From Parus major (lineage: Eukaryota > Chordata > Aves > Passeriformes > Paridae), in NCBI RefSeq assembly GCF_001522545.3, contig NC_031781.1, positions 7,569,487 through 7,633,486 on the forward strand: 64,000 nucleotides of DNA, in the 5' to 3' direction. Positions 36,788-48,559 of the stretch are shown here, piece after piece. The notes beneath the pieces are model-generated. The model ran no database searches and had not been told where the DNA came from. It saw only the letters and a program-made list of their open reading frames with translations. Within the stretch, counting starts at the first letter, position 1; each line of letters opens with the position of its first letter. The translations under genes were made by a program, and so were the position numbers.

Positions 36788-39700
36788 GGTCACCTTTTGG
36801 AATGTAAATTACAGCAGACCAATGGATGTCACTTATTTATATATTTTTGGGTTTTTAAAGTTTCAAATTCTCTTTTCTACAACTGGAATGGCCCATTATG
36901 TAGAAGTAATCCTATTTCCCTCTACTTTGACTTCACTCATTGTGTTGCTCAGTTTTCCCTGAAAAGTCTCTAAATATGTATTTATGATTGTGACAAACAG
37001 AAACTTTCTCTGTGTTTAAAATAATGGATATTTAAATCCAATCCTAGTTCAAGTGTAAGCATCTTCAATATATTTAAACTTTAAAATACTTAATGCCTTA
37101 CTATGTAAAGACATCTGTTGCCAGGGATTAATCTACCACTGAAAGAAATGTTTTATTAATGCCAACTGAAAAGCAATTGACTTAACTACCTGGAACAGGA
37201 TACAAAACTCTCTTACAGAACTCCCCTTTTTGCTCCTTGCTGGGGTTGGCTCAGTCACAGGGAAAGGAGGAATCTTATCTTTTCTTTGATAAAAAGCTAT
37301 TGCAGATACCCTTCTGATATCCAGGAAATATCATGTCTAATGAATAGGCACTTTGTTTCTGAAGTTCAACTTCTGGTTAGAAATAATTTTTCAAGTGCTA
37401 TATATAAGAAATGACAACTGAAATCTATCCAAAGAAAGACTCGTCGGAATGATTTACAGCTGGCAATGATGGGAAAAATCCATTTTTGTTATGCTGAATC
37501 AGTACAGACATGACAGGGTGAATTTGTATTTGACCTCTAAAGAATGGGTTATGTAGGTAAAATCCAATGTTAGTGAACTGTTTAGAGGAAACAAAACCCC
37601 CCTGATTGGTTGAAAACATCAGAAATCCAAACTCCTTGGACTATTTTTTGTTTGTTTTAGCAGCATCTTCTTAAACCAGCACAAACATGCAGTAACTTTG
37701 AATATTCACTGGATGCCAGTGGATATAGTTTTGTAATTGCCTTCAGTTTATCTGCTCTTCTGCTAAAAGTGGACATCCTGCCTTCCTATGCCCCCTCTCC
37801 CCGAGCCTCCCAGCCACAGAGTGCAGTTCTCATCATTGGCCTTTTTTGGCTTCAATATACTTTTGGCAACTGGTGAGCTGGACAAACTCACTGATTCAAC
37901 AAAGCAATCTTTTTTTATTTTTTTGGTAAGGCTTAGCGTTCAGCCAGATCTTCAGGCTGAGCATGAGTACTAATAATGGCAGAAAGGACCCAGGAGTCAA
38001 GGAAAGGGCAGGAGAATCCTTCACAGAAGCACCAGTACATTAGATCAGCTTTTGTATTTTGTTCCTTCCATATACACTGTTCTGTCTCTCCTTTTTCATG
38101 CATAATTGCTGCCTTCTGAGAGGTATTTTTTGGTTATTCATAGCATATGGCTATAAAATAACAAACTAAGATTAAATAGAATGTCCTACTCTCCTACAAA
38201 ATACTAAAGAAGTTCTCAAGTTCCTTTGATTTCTGTGTTATGAAGGTAAGAAAATGGACAAGGCAGGCTATTGATAAAGGAATGTAAAGCTCTTCTTTAG
38301 TTAAGAGATTCCAGTTAATAATTACTGAAAAATTACTTTAGCCTAATAACAGCCTTATAGCTGGATAACACTGAATTAGTTACTATCATCTATGATCTGA
38401 GGTCCTAAAAGACACTAATTAGTACTATATATTGGCCACTACAGTATTATTAGAAATCTAAAGGGAAAAATCAAGGAGAGAAGACAAAATTCAGGGCTTG
38501 CAAACAGAGAAAAGAGGTTCATTCATAGGGTTCTTCTGACTTCTCTAATAAATTCACATCCCAAAGTGTATTGGCACTCGTGGCGTCACCAGGAAGTTAT
38601 GTGCAAAATTCCCTCCAGAGCAGCTCAATCTCACATAGAAAAAGGGCATTTAATGATCTGTAGATATGCAAGATATACAGGTAAGAGTGATTCTTAAATT
38701 CCCTGTTCCTGACTGACTGCTGATGAACTGAAGTCTCTTTGATACAAGCCCCAAGTTCTCCTGCTGAGAAGACTCATTTAAATTTAACTTGTGATGCCAG
38801 CAAAGACCTTTAAGTTACATCTGGTACTTTATAATAACCTCTGAATCTTAGCTTCACATTTGCTGGCATGAAAGGCAGATAGACAAATGTATAAAGTATT
38901 CTCATTTCTGTATTGCCTGTCTATATATGTCTATAAATTTCACTGACCATATACTCTGAGTTCTTGGTAAAATATCTCAGTCCAAACAAACCTAATCTGA
39001 AGTCAGCTCTGCTTCAAGCAGGAATATCACCTTAAGTAAAAATCTGTTTATGCTAACATATAGTGGAAAATTTATGCAAAATATCAACTGCTGAGTTTTA
39101 CATACGATTTTGATTTATCCATGAAATCTGCCTGAATAGGACCAAGTGCCACAGCAATCCAGACCATTAATCAAGTTTGGCTCAGGAAACACTTACTCCC
39201 CTTTGCCCATCAATGAACATGCCTTTAAAAGTGATCTGAGCTGCCACGTGGTTGTGAAATGCCCAGACATGAGGGTGGTTTATACACAACTGCCTATTCT
39301 CTGAGAACATAAATCAGCAGCAATTTTTTTGATATTACTCTCTATGTACACATGCAGTGTTCAAGAACATTATCTGAGGAATTCCCTGGAGCTGCTTTCT
39401 ACCTGTGTGTATTTTTCTCCTTGAGCAGAGCTGCTCCTTTCCTGCAGCAGCACCTGAACCATGCCTGTTAAAAATTGTCACTCCCATGTAACATAATCCC
39501 AGGTAAAATTCACGTGCAAGATGTAATCTCAGCAAGCCACTTGGAATCATCTCTGCAATGAGTAAAAGCCTGCATTCTTCCAAGGGAAGGAATCAATATG
39601 ATAACAGTGTCTCAGATGGATGTCTAATCTGTCCACATGAGAACCTGCCAGGAGAACACTCACTCACAGTGTAAGATTAAACCACTTTTATAATCTGTCA

Positions 39701-41750
39701 TTAGAACAAGGGATTCATTCCTTTTCCAAAGCTTCTCTTAGACTCTCAGTTAAACCTTTCACATTTTCATGCCTGTACAGAAACTCAGAAAAAAATTGCA
39801 TTGCAAAAAGTAAAAAATCCAATTTTGTTCACAAATTCCTGTTTAGTTTTGTCTCTAAAAATCTACTTCCATTCATGTCCTTCCTCCAGAACAAGTATAT
39901 AAGGCTTAACCACTAAGCAAGATATCAAGAGCTCCATTGTCTTTAAATTGTGACAATTTTTCTTTTGAATTAACAAATACATATCTGAAAATACAACGGT
40001 CACCTTTGTGCATTAACACTGATCATATGTCCAAGTAATTACTGGCAGCAAGACCAAAATCATTATATTTCCAAGACAAACTTCAAATCAGCAATCCAGT
40101 TATCAGCTTTATTTTAATGCAGGCTAGTTAAAGTTCCACATGAAACATAAAAGTTCTGCATAAACCAACCAATTAGATAACTATATCTTTGATCACTAAA
40201 AAGCAAATATTTCCAAGAAAATACATCTAAAGCTCAGTGTAACCAAAAAATATTATTCCATAAGGTCTTCTGTAATTAATTTTTTTGAATTTTACTTTAG
40301 AAAATTCTTTACACTGACATGTTGGTCTTTAAAGGTAAAGAATTTATGCCTCAAAAACTACCCTCAAAAACTACCTCCTGGGAAGCAGAGACCTCTACAT
40401 TGTCTCCCCACAGGAACAGGAGAGGTTACTAGTTCAGAATTAAAGACAAGTCAGTGGCTAAAAAAGGCTTTCTAGAGGAACTAAATATAAGCTAATTCTG
40501 ACAGCTCTGCTAATCACTTGATTAATCATCTGAAGAAAGAATATTAGGGCATATGACAGTAGTTTATCTTTGTAACATCTGTCATCCAGACGGGTATCCA
40601 CCCACCCTTTAAACCAACTATGTATGAACCAAGACACTTCAAGCCACACCTCGTTTTGGGTACAATCAACAAAAGTTAAATAAAACTATCAATGTGATTG
40701 AATAGTTTAGGAAAAAAAATTAAAGTGTACTGGCTCCAGCAAAAAATACAATGCAGACTTTTAAGTGAAGCAGCATATCAAGAAAATGACTGCCTTAGTT
40801 AGATTTGACCCCAAAGAGCAATACTTTCATGAAAAATGTGGTGATCTGAAGACAAACTGAAAAGGGTGACAAACCAAATATGACAGAAAGCAACCTAACA
40901 TATTCTTTTGTCAGAAGCAGTGTTATCATCATGACTTCACAATGAGTAAGGCAAAATATTGGCATAAAATGGAGTTGGCTTGAATTCTCCATGGTCAGAA
41001 CAGCAGTAACCAGGCTACGTCTCTCACATCTCATGCATCCTTTAAAACACTGTGCAACCCTGCTGCTGTTTTACCATCACTTAACCTCTATAGGGAGCAT
41101 TTTCTGACTCACTAGGAAGCATCAAACTTTTCTCTTTATCTGTCTCTTGTAGTCAGCACAGTACAGATGTAGCGTCCCCTAGAATGCAATTTGGAAATTT
41201 CCTGTCAGGGTGTGGGCTGCTGTCGGTACATAAGTATAGAGCTCTAATCCCCAAGAAATAATCTTCCCCCCAAAACTATCTTACACTTTCTTCTAGCACA
41301 AAATACCAACCCCAGCTTCCACTCTGATCCAAAGGCAAGCCTATGTAACATAAAGTAATACCTTGCTTTCATTAATGTATTAACCTACACCTGAATGTTT
41401 GACCACCAGAAGCTGCACAGCTTTGCAACCTGAAAAACATCTCAGGATAACTTGTGTCTCTACTGTCACAAAATTTTGTCTCCATAAGGCTTGAAATTGT
41501 GCATTTAATTATTCATTTGTTATGGAATCACAGTTTGTGAGCATTAACCTTTTGAATTATATTAATTCCTGTTCCAAAAAGAAGACAGAAAACAATAACT
41601 TGCTGGAAGAACAAATTGTTGTCATTCACTCCACCTAGGGGAAATTTTTTTATGGTCATTATTTTAAGCAGTACAATAAAGCACAGAGTAAGCATCTTTC
41701 CTTGCCCCAAGAAACCTGCTGAAATATCAGCTCCATTCCATTAAGACTGA
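36788..41750. other. AT-rich non-coding DNA, no gene seen
   Basis: No identifiable gene or transposon. CAG|GTAAGAG at 38676-38685 is a good isolated donor-like site without a convincing partner. A perfect 13-bp tandem duplication lies at 40349-40374. Open frames are at most 82 codons. Confidence 0.55.
40349..40374. repeat. Perfect 13-bp tandem duplication
   Basis: CCTCAAAAACTAC is repeated twice without a mismatch. This is probably a recent replication-slippage duplication; no function is implied. Confidence 0.85.
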
Positions 41751-41754
41751 TCCT

Positions 41755-41776
41755 AACTGCACTGAACAGTGCAGTT
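41755..41776. repeat. Palindrome with 10-bp arms and 2-base spacer
   Basis: AACTGCACTG and CAGTGCAGTT are exact reverse complements separated by AA. The arms are mixed in composition, not simple AT. It could be a dimeric protein-binding site or a cruciform-prone sequence; nothing nearby shows which. Confidence 0.6.
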
Positions 41777-44700
41777 CCCCATGGCAGAGGTACCTGGGAA
41801 AGTGGGGTCCAGGTAACACTAAAAAATGTCTCATTTATTCCAACAGAATAGGGAGCAGTTCAGAGTCAGCAGTCTGTGCAGCTGTATCAATTCCTAAATA
41901 AAATCCAGCAGGATGCTTTTTCTAAACCCTAAAATCAACAGTGTATCACTTTCCTCTAAGGATCCCTGTTACAACTTATCCATGATACATAAGGTTTCTT
42001 GTATTCTGACGCACATCTGCTTCGAAGTTTTTTATCAGCCAACCCTCCATACTGTGCACTTTGTTAAATCATCAAAAATCCCTGATTTGTGTTTCAAAGG
42101 AAGCACCATACTGCTTAAAAATTATGCTAAAAGATGAACATCATAGATGATCCTCCTAGAATGAACATATGCCTTTTTGATTCCTTGGACTTTTATTTTC
42201 ATAGTTTAAAATGCAAATATCTTTGACAAGAAAAAAGCAAATACAGGGAAAGCAAATGAATGTGATATCAATGCTACTGAGAATATTTTTTTAAAAAAAG
42301 CACCACTATTATTTACAGCTTGGAAAATAAAATCCAGAGACCAACTGAGGTGTCAGTTTTTTAATTCACAGTATGACAAAATGATTACCAGGTGTCAATC
42401 CAAGCATGCAGTTGATGGGCTGGATTCAGAAATCAGGTGGGAATTTTTGCAAACTCTTTTCAGAAATTGAGATGGATTACTTTATCCCCATGAAGTGAAG
42501 TCCCACCAGAAAATGCTAACAACACTGTAGCATTCAAAAGTGAACAAGCACTTGAAAATGGAGCCTTTCAAGTCTGGGGTCACACCTAGGAGCAAAGCAG
42601 GGGCATGGGCCTAAACTGGGTGGAAAAGCTACATACACAAACTTGAGACTTTCTTTCCACTGTACAATGGATTTAGGTACTCAGCCTAGCAGTCTCCTTT
42701 AAGCATTTTTAATCTTTTCTATTATTTAATATTGAAATTTGAATGTGAATCATTTATTATTGAAGAAGATTCAGAGTAATTAAAATTTAATTTTTGGTTA
42801 AGAAAAAAAAAAGAGGGCACTTGCTCCATTTTAGCCCCCCCCATTAAATTAATAAATAAAATAGGATTTTTATGGCAAGTTGCCAGTGCTTAAATTGGCC
42901 TCCTTGAGAGGCTGATAGAGCTGTTTAGTCACTACCACTTTGTTTGAAAAACTGAATGAAAACCAGGGAGGCTAAAAATGTCTTGGTTTACATTCACTAA
43001 TACATAAGAGAAAAGAAAGAGTGATAATGGATACAGTGAGGGTAGCTATTCCTAAATACTTTAGAGTCAGTTTCCTTAAAAACAATGTAGGAGGGGAAAA
43101 AAGTCTAGAAAATCTCATTGTTCTAACTGCTTTTTGTGGGGCTAATTGGTTTGAAGTGACACCAGAGCTTCTCAAATCATGAACTACAGCCTTATTAAAA
43201 TTTTAAAGGATTTAAAATAGAGCATAATTTCTTTATTTCATCCAAATTTATTTTAAATTCTTTCCTATAATGATCTCACAGTATTTGACCAAACAAGTCG
43301 GGATTTTCCCACTATGGGGGCTCTAGTTCACTCCATCTTTCCATTCCCCTTAAAGCCTGTGGATAATATAAAGTTGTTTAATGATAGCAGGCTCTGGGAG
43401 CCCCAGAAAGGAGCAGAAGGAAGAGCCTAGAGTAGAATGTTTGCTTCAGATTTGTTGTGTACTCTGTGCAGCTACTCACATTCTTGAGAGTACTGCATAT
43501 TTAAAATACCAAAAAGTTCTATATTTCTTATTTTAATTGCAATACAAAGATTAGAAATAGATCATCATGGAGAGAAACTAAACCCTACTGAAAACAAGTT
43601 TGTTTTTTTTCAGCTTTGACTGCAACTGAATATAAAGTTTTGTTATTGTGAAAATGTTTTTACATGTGTTGAATAAAAACTGAAACACAATTTCTAATGC
43701 TGTAAAACCTGCTCTAGAGATGAACTGAAAAATGTACTGGTTCAATGACATGGCAAGAAAATTTGGCAATGATATATATGTTTTGAAGTCATTAAAAAGT
43801 TGGGAGATTAGTTTCTCACCTGATGTATTGTGTGGAAATAACACCTTACCAGACCCATTTATTCTTAATGCAATTTTAATGGCATCCACTGGATTTAAGT
43901 AGACACTAGAAGCAGTACTCCATTTTTAAAGGAATGCCATTTATTATTGTACATAACCAAAAATCAAATGAGATCAGAAGAAACCAGATCTGACCACTTC
44001 TTCAGTCCTACTTATATCTTAAAAATCTTCAGTATCTGCCAGAGCACTTAGGGGCCATATCACCAAGAGATTATTTGTCCACTCTACCTCAAAGCATTTA
44101 AAATTAAGAGCCAGAAAGTTCCCTGTAAATTTTCATGTTCCTTATCTTCATTAGTATTTTATATCAGCAAGGCTTATTTCCCATTGTGGAGAATACAGAA
44201 GCAAACTTGCTATAAGTAATTGTTAATTACAAGTATCACAAAGTACAAAATGGTCTGTGAAAGAAGGGCTGCTTGGCAGCAACTGTGAAAACTGAACCAA
44301 GGTATTTGAGAATTAATCTGCTGCTGAATGTGGTCCTACAAGTGCAGCTTTGGAAATGAAGATAAAAGAAGCTACTGCTGGCCAACCACAAATCACTTCA
44401 AATACCAAAAACAAAAAGAAAAAAACCCAAAACAATAAATCTTCAAAAAGGCAAATCATAATCATAAGGAATGACAAGAAAAAATCCTTCAGAACTATTA
44501 CCAAGGGTCAGATGAGGCCCTCTTATTCCCTTTTATTTTACAATGACACGGTTGTATTTTGTCTCAAGAAGCAGAGATATGTGAAGAAAAATTTTTTGAG
44601 ATTTACATGACTTGTAATATTTTAATTTAAATCAAGTACAAAGCTCAGTTTCAGCATCCCTTATTAGTAGCCATGTTACAAAGATCAACAAATTGGGAGG

Positions 44701-44900
44701 TAAAGCTGCTTTAGCAGTGATGCTTATCTGACTTCAACACATCTTTCTTCATGTTTCAATCAAAGAACAGCTGCTGTCATCCTCCTGAGAAAACAGTGAT
44801 AGCAGAACATGGAGCCAGCCTTAAAACCTGCTAACACAGGGGCCTTTGTGGAATTTTTTCCTCTGTTATGGAAATAACTCATCTGCCCTTAAACTTCACA
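41777..44900. other. AT-rich non-coding DNA, no gene seen
   Basis: No gene. CAG|GTGAGA on the minus strand near 43819 is donor-like and lies within a 103-codon minus frame (43578-43889) whose product is unrecognised. A C8 run occurs at 42834-42842. Nothing else stands out. Confidence 0.5.
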
Positions 44901-44906
44901 TAGAGC

Positions 44907-45081
44907 AAAGCTTGTGAATGAGGTAAAAGGATGGAGGTAGCTGGGACTTTCTTTCAAAGACTGTTCTCCCTTTTCCAGAAGGACTGCTCAGATCCAAGAC
45001 CTTGTTCTCCAGCTGCTGCACCTTGATCTCCAGATAACCACAGGGATGGTCTGTAAGCAGCCAGCCTGCCACAATGATCAC
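44907..45081 (-). other. Short coding-like fragment with a heptad pattern
   Basis: The minus-strand frame has slightly higher GC than its surroundings and a segment YLEIKVQQLENKVLDL with hydrophobic residues at coiled-coil a/d-like spacing, followed by a charged stretch. At about 60 codons it is far too short to assign. It might be a decayed exon, a processed-pseudogene scrap or chance. No start or splice context supports a live gene. Confidence 0.15.
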
Positions 45082-46740
45082 AAGCTACTAAATCCATCAG
45101 AGCCCCATCAAAAACCTTTAAGACAAAGCGTGGTGTGTCTTAATATTGACAATAATATAAGGAAAAAGTTATTTTTTAAATAAACTAATAAACTGCTATT
45201 TGGTGTTGTTTTGTCTGACAACAGTTTTGTGAGTTTTAGGACTTTTTAATAGGTGTAGAAATTAATTCTACCATTCAGTGAATTATTTAGAGAAACTTCC
45301 CCTTAGGAAAAAGGTTTAAATCCTAGTAGTTTCAGTAAAAATAATGTTCTAGATCAAATGGAGTAGTGAAAAGAAATCACTTAATGGTGGGACAGTGCAT
45401 TGAGACATCATGTCCCGGAGAAAGAAGGGAATTCCTTGGACTTGCTACCTGTAACAAGGATCATCTGTAGTTTTTTTATTTGGTGCAGACAAGAAGAAAG
45501 TAAAAGTTTCATAAACATAACACTTCAATTGATCTAATTTTATTCAGTTTTTATATGAATGAGATCTGTGTACTTTTTAAAACAGTCACACATTTTCTTT
45601 AATACATGCAAATTATTAAAGTCCTCAAAAGTTTTATAAAATTTACAAGTAATTAATTAATTTTAGGAGGCTGAGTACCATTCTCTTCTCAAAGGAAGAC
45701 AGGGAAAATGAAAAGTGAAAAGCCTTCTAGGATTTCACATCATTCCTATAACTTCCAGGAAATAACTGCTAATACATAAAATCTCATAAGATTTGAACAA
45801 CAAACCACAAGGACCAACATATCGACCTTCAACCTAAAATAACTTTTACTTTATATTGACCTTCTTCATACAGTTGTTCCTTTGCCCTGATAAATAAAAC
45901 AGAATATTAAGCACGCTGCATACTGTACCTTTGTTAACACAAGAAATTCCCATGAAGAAATGTGTGCAAGGAACACCTCAGACCTGGATGTGCTCACTTT
46001 GCCAGTTGCTAACCACTTTGGTAAGTAAAACTTCCTGCCAATATGAACAGCTCGATCCTTTGGGAGGGAAACCTGGCGTGCTGTGCCCCGTCACCCTGGC
46101 CCTCACACCGCCCAGGCAGCTAAAGGGACATTCAGCATCACCTACTCCAGCACAAACACGTTCTGCCTGAACCCTGGGGGAACAGAGCTGGCCCACTGCT
46201 CCTGAGTGTGTCCTTTATAAGCCCTTCTTTTTTCCCTGCCTCACGGAGGATGCTCCTGGTCAAGCTGGCCTCACAAAATAATAAACACTATTTGACTAAT
46301 CCTGCAAGAAACATGCAACCCATACAGCTCAAAATGCAAATTAAATGGGATGGGTAAATGCCAGATGGATTTGCATTCATGTGGCTTCAGCTCAGGTATG
46401 AGTGATTGGAATGATTGACTCTGAAAGCTTCCAGTCACTCTGTGTAAATAAGGGTGAATAAAAAAAACCTGGCACTTCTGCTCAGTCCCTGGAAGAAGAG
46501 TCAAGCCAACTGGCCAAAGGAATTTAGATCTGGACTTCCTTGAACATGTCAGAATAATAAAAGAGTCCATTAAAAAATATATCTTAATCACTAAAGAAAG
46601 AGCCATGACATGCATTCCTTCAGCCTCAAACGTTGAAATATTTATTTTCCAATGCATGTCAAATTTTCAAGCTTTCAGAAAATAAAGTAATTACGAAATT
46701 CCAAATCTAATCAGTATAATATATTTACAACTTGGGCTTA
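45082..46740. other. Non-coding DNA, GC rise at 46.05-46.2 kb
   Basis: 46050-46195 is locally GC-rich with about five CpGs (CCTGGCGTGC, CCCCGTCACC, CACACCGCCC, CACGTTC). TTTG|GTAAGT at 46017-46026 is a good donor-like site, with an AG acceptor possible at 45941-45942 after a weak pyrimidine tract. No product is recognised. Confidence 0.4.
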
Positions 46741-46744
46741 TAGT

Positions 46745-46985
46745 GTGCTTGCAAGCATAAAATAAACCAACAAAACACAGCATATACGTCCAGGCAATTA
46801 ATGAGTTTTCTTTGAAGTTGGTGTTAATAGGAAGCAAATGCAAATATGCCCTTATAGAACCAGGCAGTCATGCCAGAGGGCATCTCATAATTTTTGAAAT
46901 ATTGTTTTAAATAAGAAGATTGACCAGTTGATTAATATCCAGTGATGACACTGCAGGTATCTTGGGGGTTCTTTAGCTCAATGGC
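46745..46985. promoter_or_regulatory. Possible conserved non-coding element
   Basis: The block is of normal complexity, free of simple repeats and rich in transcription-factor-like words: a perfect 12-bp palindrome TGCTTGCAAGCA (46746-46757), homeodomain-type GCAATTAATGAG (46793-46804), a perfect POU octamer ATGCAAAT (46838-46845), and a partial inverted pair GGCAGTCATGCC / GAGGGCATC. This resembles developmental enhancers, but conservation cannot be judged from one sequence. Confidence 0.25.
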
Positions 46986-48505
46986 CATATTGTAATTTAT
47001 TGAGTGCTAGATAACCTACCAGATTCCTACCTGGAAACTCAATAAACAGCACTGTCCTAACCACAAAACCAAAATAGCTGAGTTTATACTTTTAGGACTT
47101 CTGCACAACAAGCTGCCTTTTTACTAAGTGGCAAACCCCTGGGAAAACACTAGAGACCTGATCTGGAATCTGGTAGAGCTGATTTCTGCCTGGACATAAA
47201 GACAGCTTAAATTTGGTGAATCAAACCCACTCACAGTTTTTTAGCATTGGGAACTCTTTGATGGTGTATGGACATTTTGGTCATGTTCTTTACCATCATA
47301 CAGCTCTTATACCACAGTAATGCAAATAGTGCACGTTTCTAAGAAAATCAGAAGAAAAGGGAAATTTAGAAGATGTCAAATGGCAAAAGAGCAGCAATCA
47401 AAGGAGTGTGTAGGTTCTTACTTAAGCATGAGATCCCTCCATCTGCTGTCAATGACAGTTTGTAAAAACAGCATTATAATAAATGTAAATGTACATGTCA
47501 TATTAAGGAAATCACTATTTTCAAATACAGATATAAAATCATGTGCACCAAACTTATTAATGCTTAACTTACATTTGATTAATTCTTTCAGTCTGCATGT
47601 GTGTACTGGCCTTTGTTCAGAAAGGGGACAAAAAAGGATTTGGACGTGTAAGCCTTGATGAACTACATCATACTGCACTCCAGTTTCATGTTGAGATTTC
47701 TTTTTTGACATGTTAATTTTGTTTTAAAATGGAATTCTTTCTGCTAAACCTGTAAAGCTTTTGATTGTTGACTCCAAGAACAGAGAATTCACATTGTAAA
47801 GTTATTTAAACTATGTGCACACCCTACAGATTAGTAAGTGCCAAATTCTTCCATTGTTTCCAAATTTTTGTCCTGCTTTGGATATCATACAAGCTGTCCT
47901 ATACAATATAATGTTATCTCTGCCAGAAATTGCTAAAGTGAGAACAAGTGTTCAAGACTCATTTCAGCAGTTGCCTTGGAAATTGACAATAAAGATCCAA
48001 AATTCTTTCTCTACCACACACCCAAAGTTTTGAGTCATCCCTGATTTCATAGGAGTAAATTTACACTGTGCACTCTGTATTCACAGATTCTTTCTAAATT
48101 CTACAGGAAAACAGACAAAGGGAAATTAGGATGCATCTGCTTGTTTGGAGGGAGAACAGTAAGATGGATTCCTATGACTGAACTACATTTGGAGTGGACT
48201 TGAAAGTCTGCCAAGTGGCAGCCTTTGAGTGTCTTTGTAGAGTGGAGTCCAGCAGACAAGGCCCTGGCTCTTAGAAATGAAAAGCAGAGTGTCAATGATG
48301 CTCCGTCCACACTGAGGGAAAAAGTACTTTACTTTATCTTCTGTACAACTTCCTACACCATTCTTGATTACTCCTTAGCCCCTGAAAATTATTTAGCATT
48401 TGTTAAATTCTGTGAAGATCTTTCAAAGTCTTTATTCTACCAAGTGGAAAACTTGGGTTTTATTTTTTTATGCTAGTGGGTATTACTAGCCCGTAAAGTT
48501 GAGGG
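46986..48505. other. AT-rich non-coding DNA, no gene seen
   Basis: Overlapping frames of 112 codons (plus, 47320-47658) and 97 codons (minus, 47418-47711) oppose each other and match nothing I know. No repeat family is identified. Confidence 0.5.
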
Positions 48506-48509
48506 GTTT

Positions 48510-48559
48510 AATTCAAAAACTCATTAAGTAATATAATTCAAAAACTCACTAGGTAATAA
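48510..48559. repeat. 25-bp tandem duplication, two copies
   Basis: Unit 1 begins AATTCAAAAACTCATTAAGT (48510-48534). Unit 2 begins AATTCAAAAACTCACTAGGT (48535-48559). Three mismatches separate the units, so the duplication is not new. Simple local duplication with no inferred role. Confidence 0.8.

Noticed and set aside
37985..38000. GGACCCAGGAGTCAAGG, like an inverted tRNA-SINE word
   Set aside because: Neighbouring A-box and B-box words are absent; too short to call.
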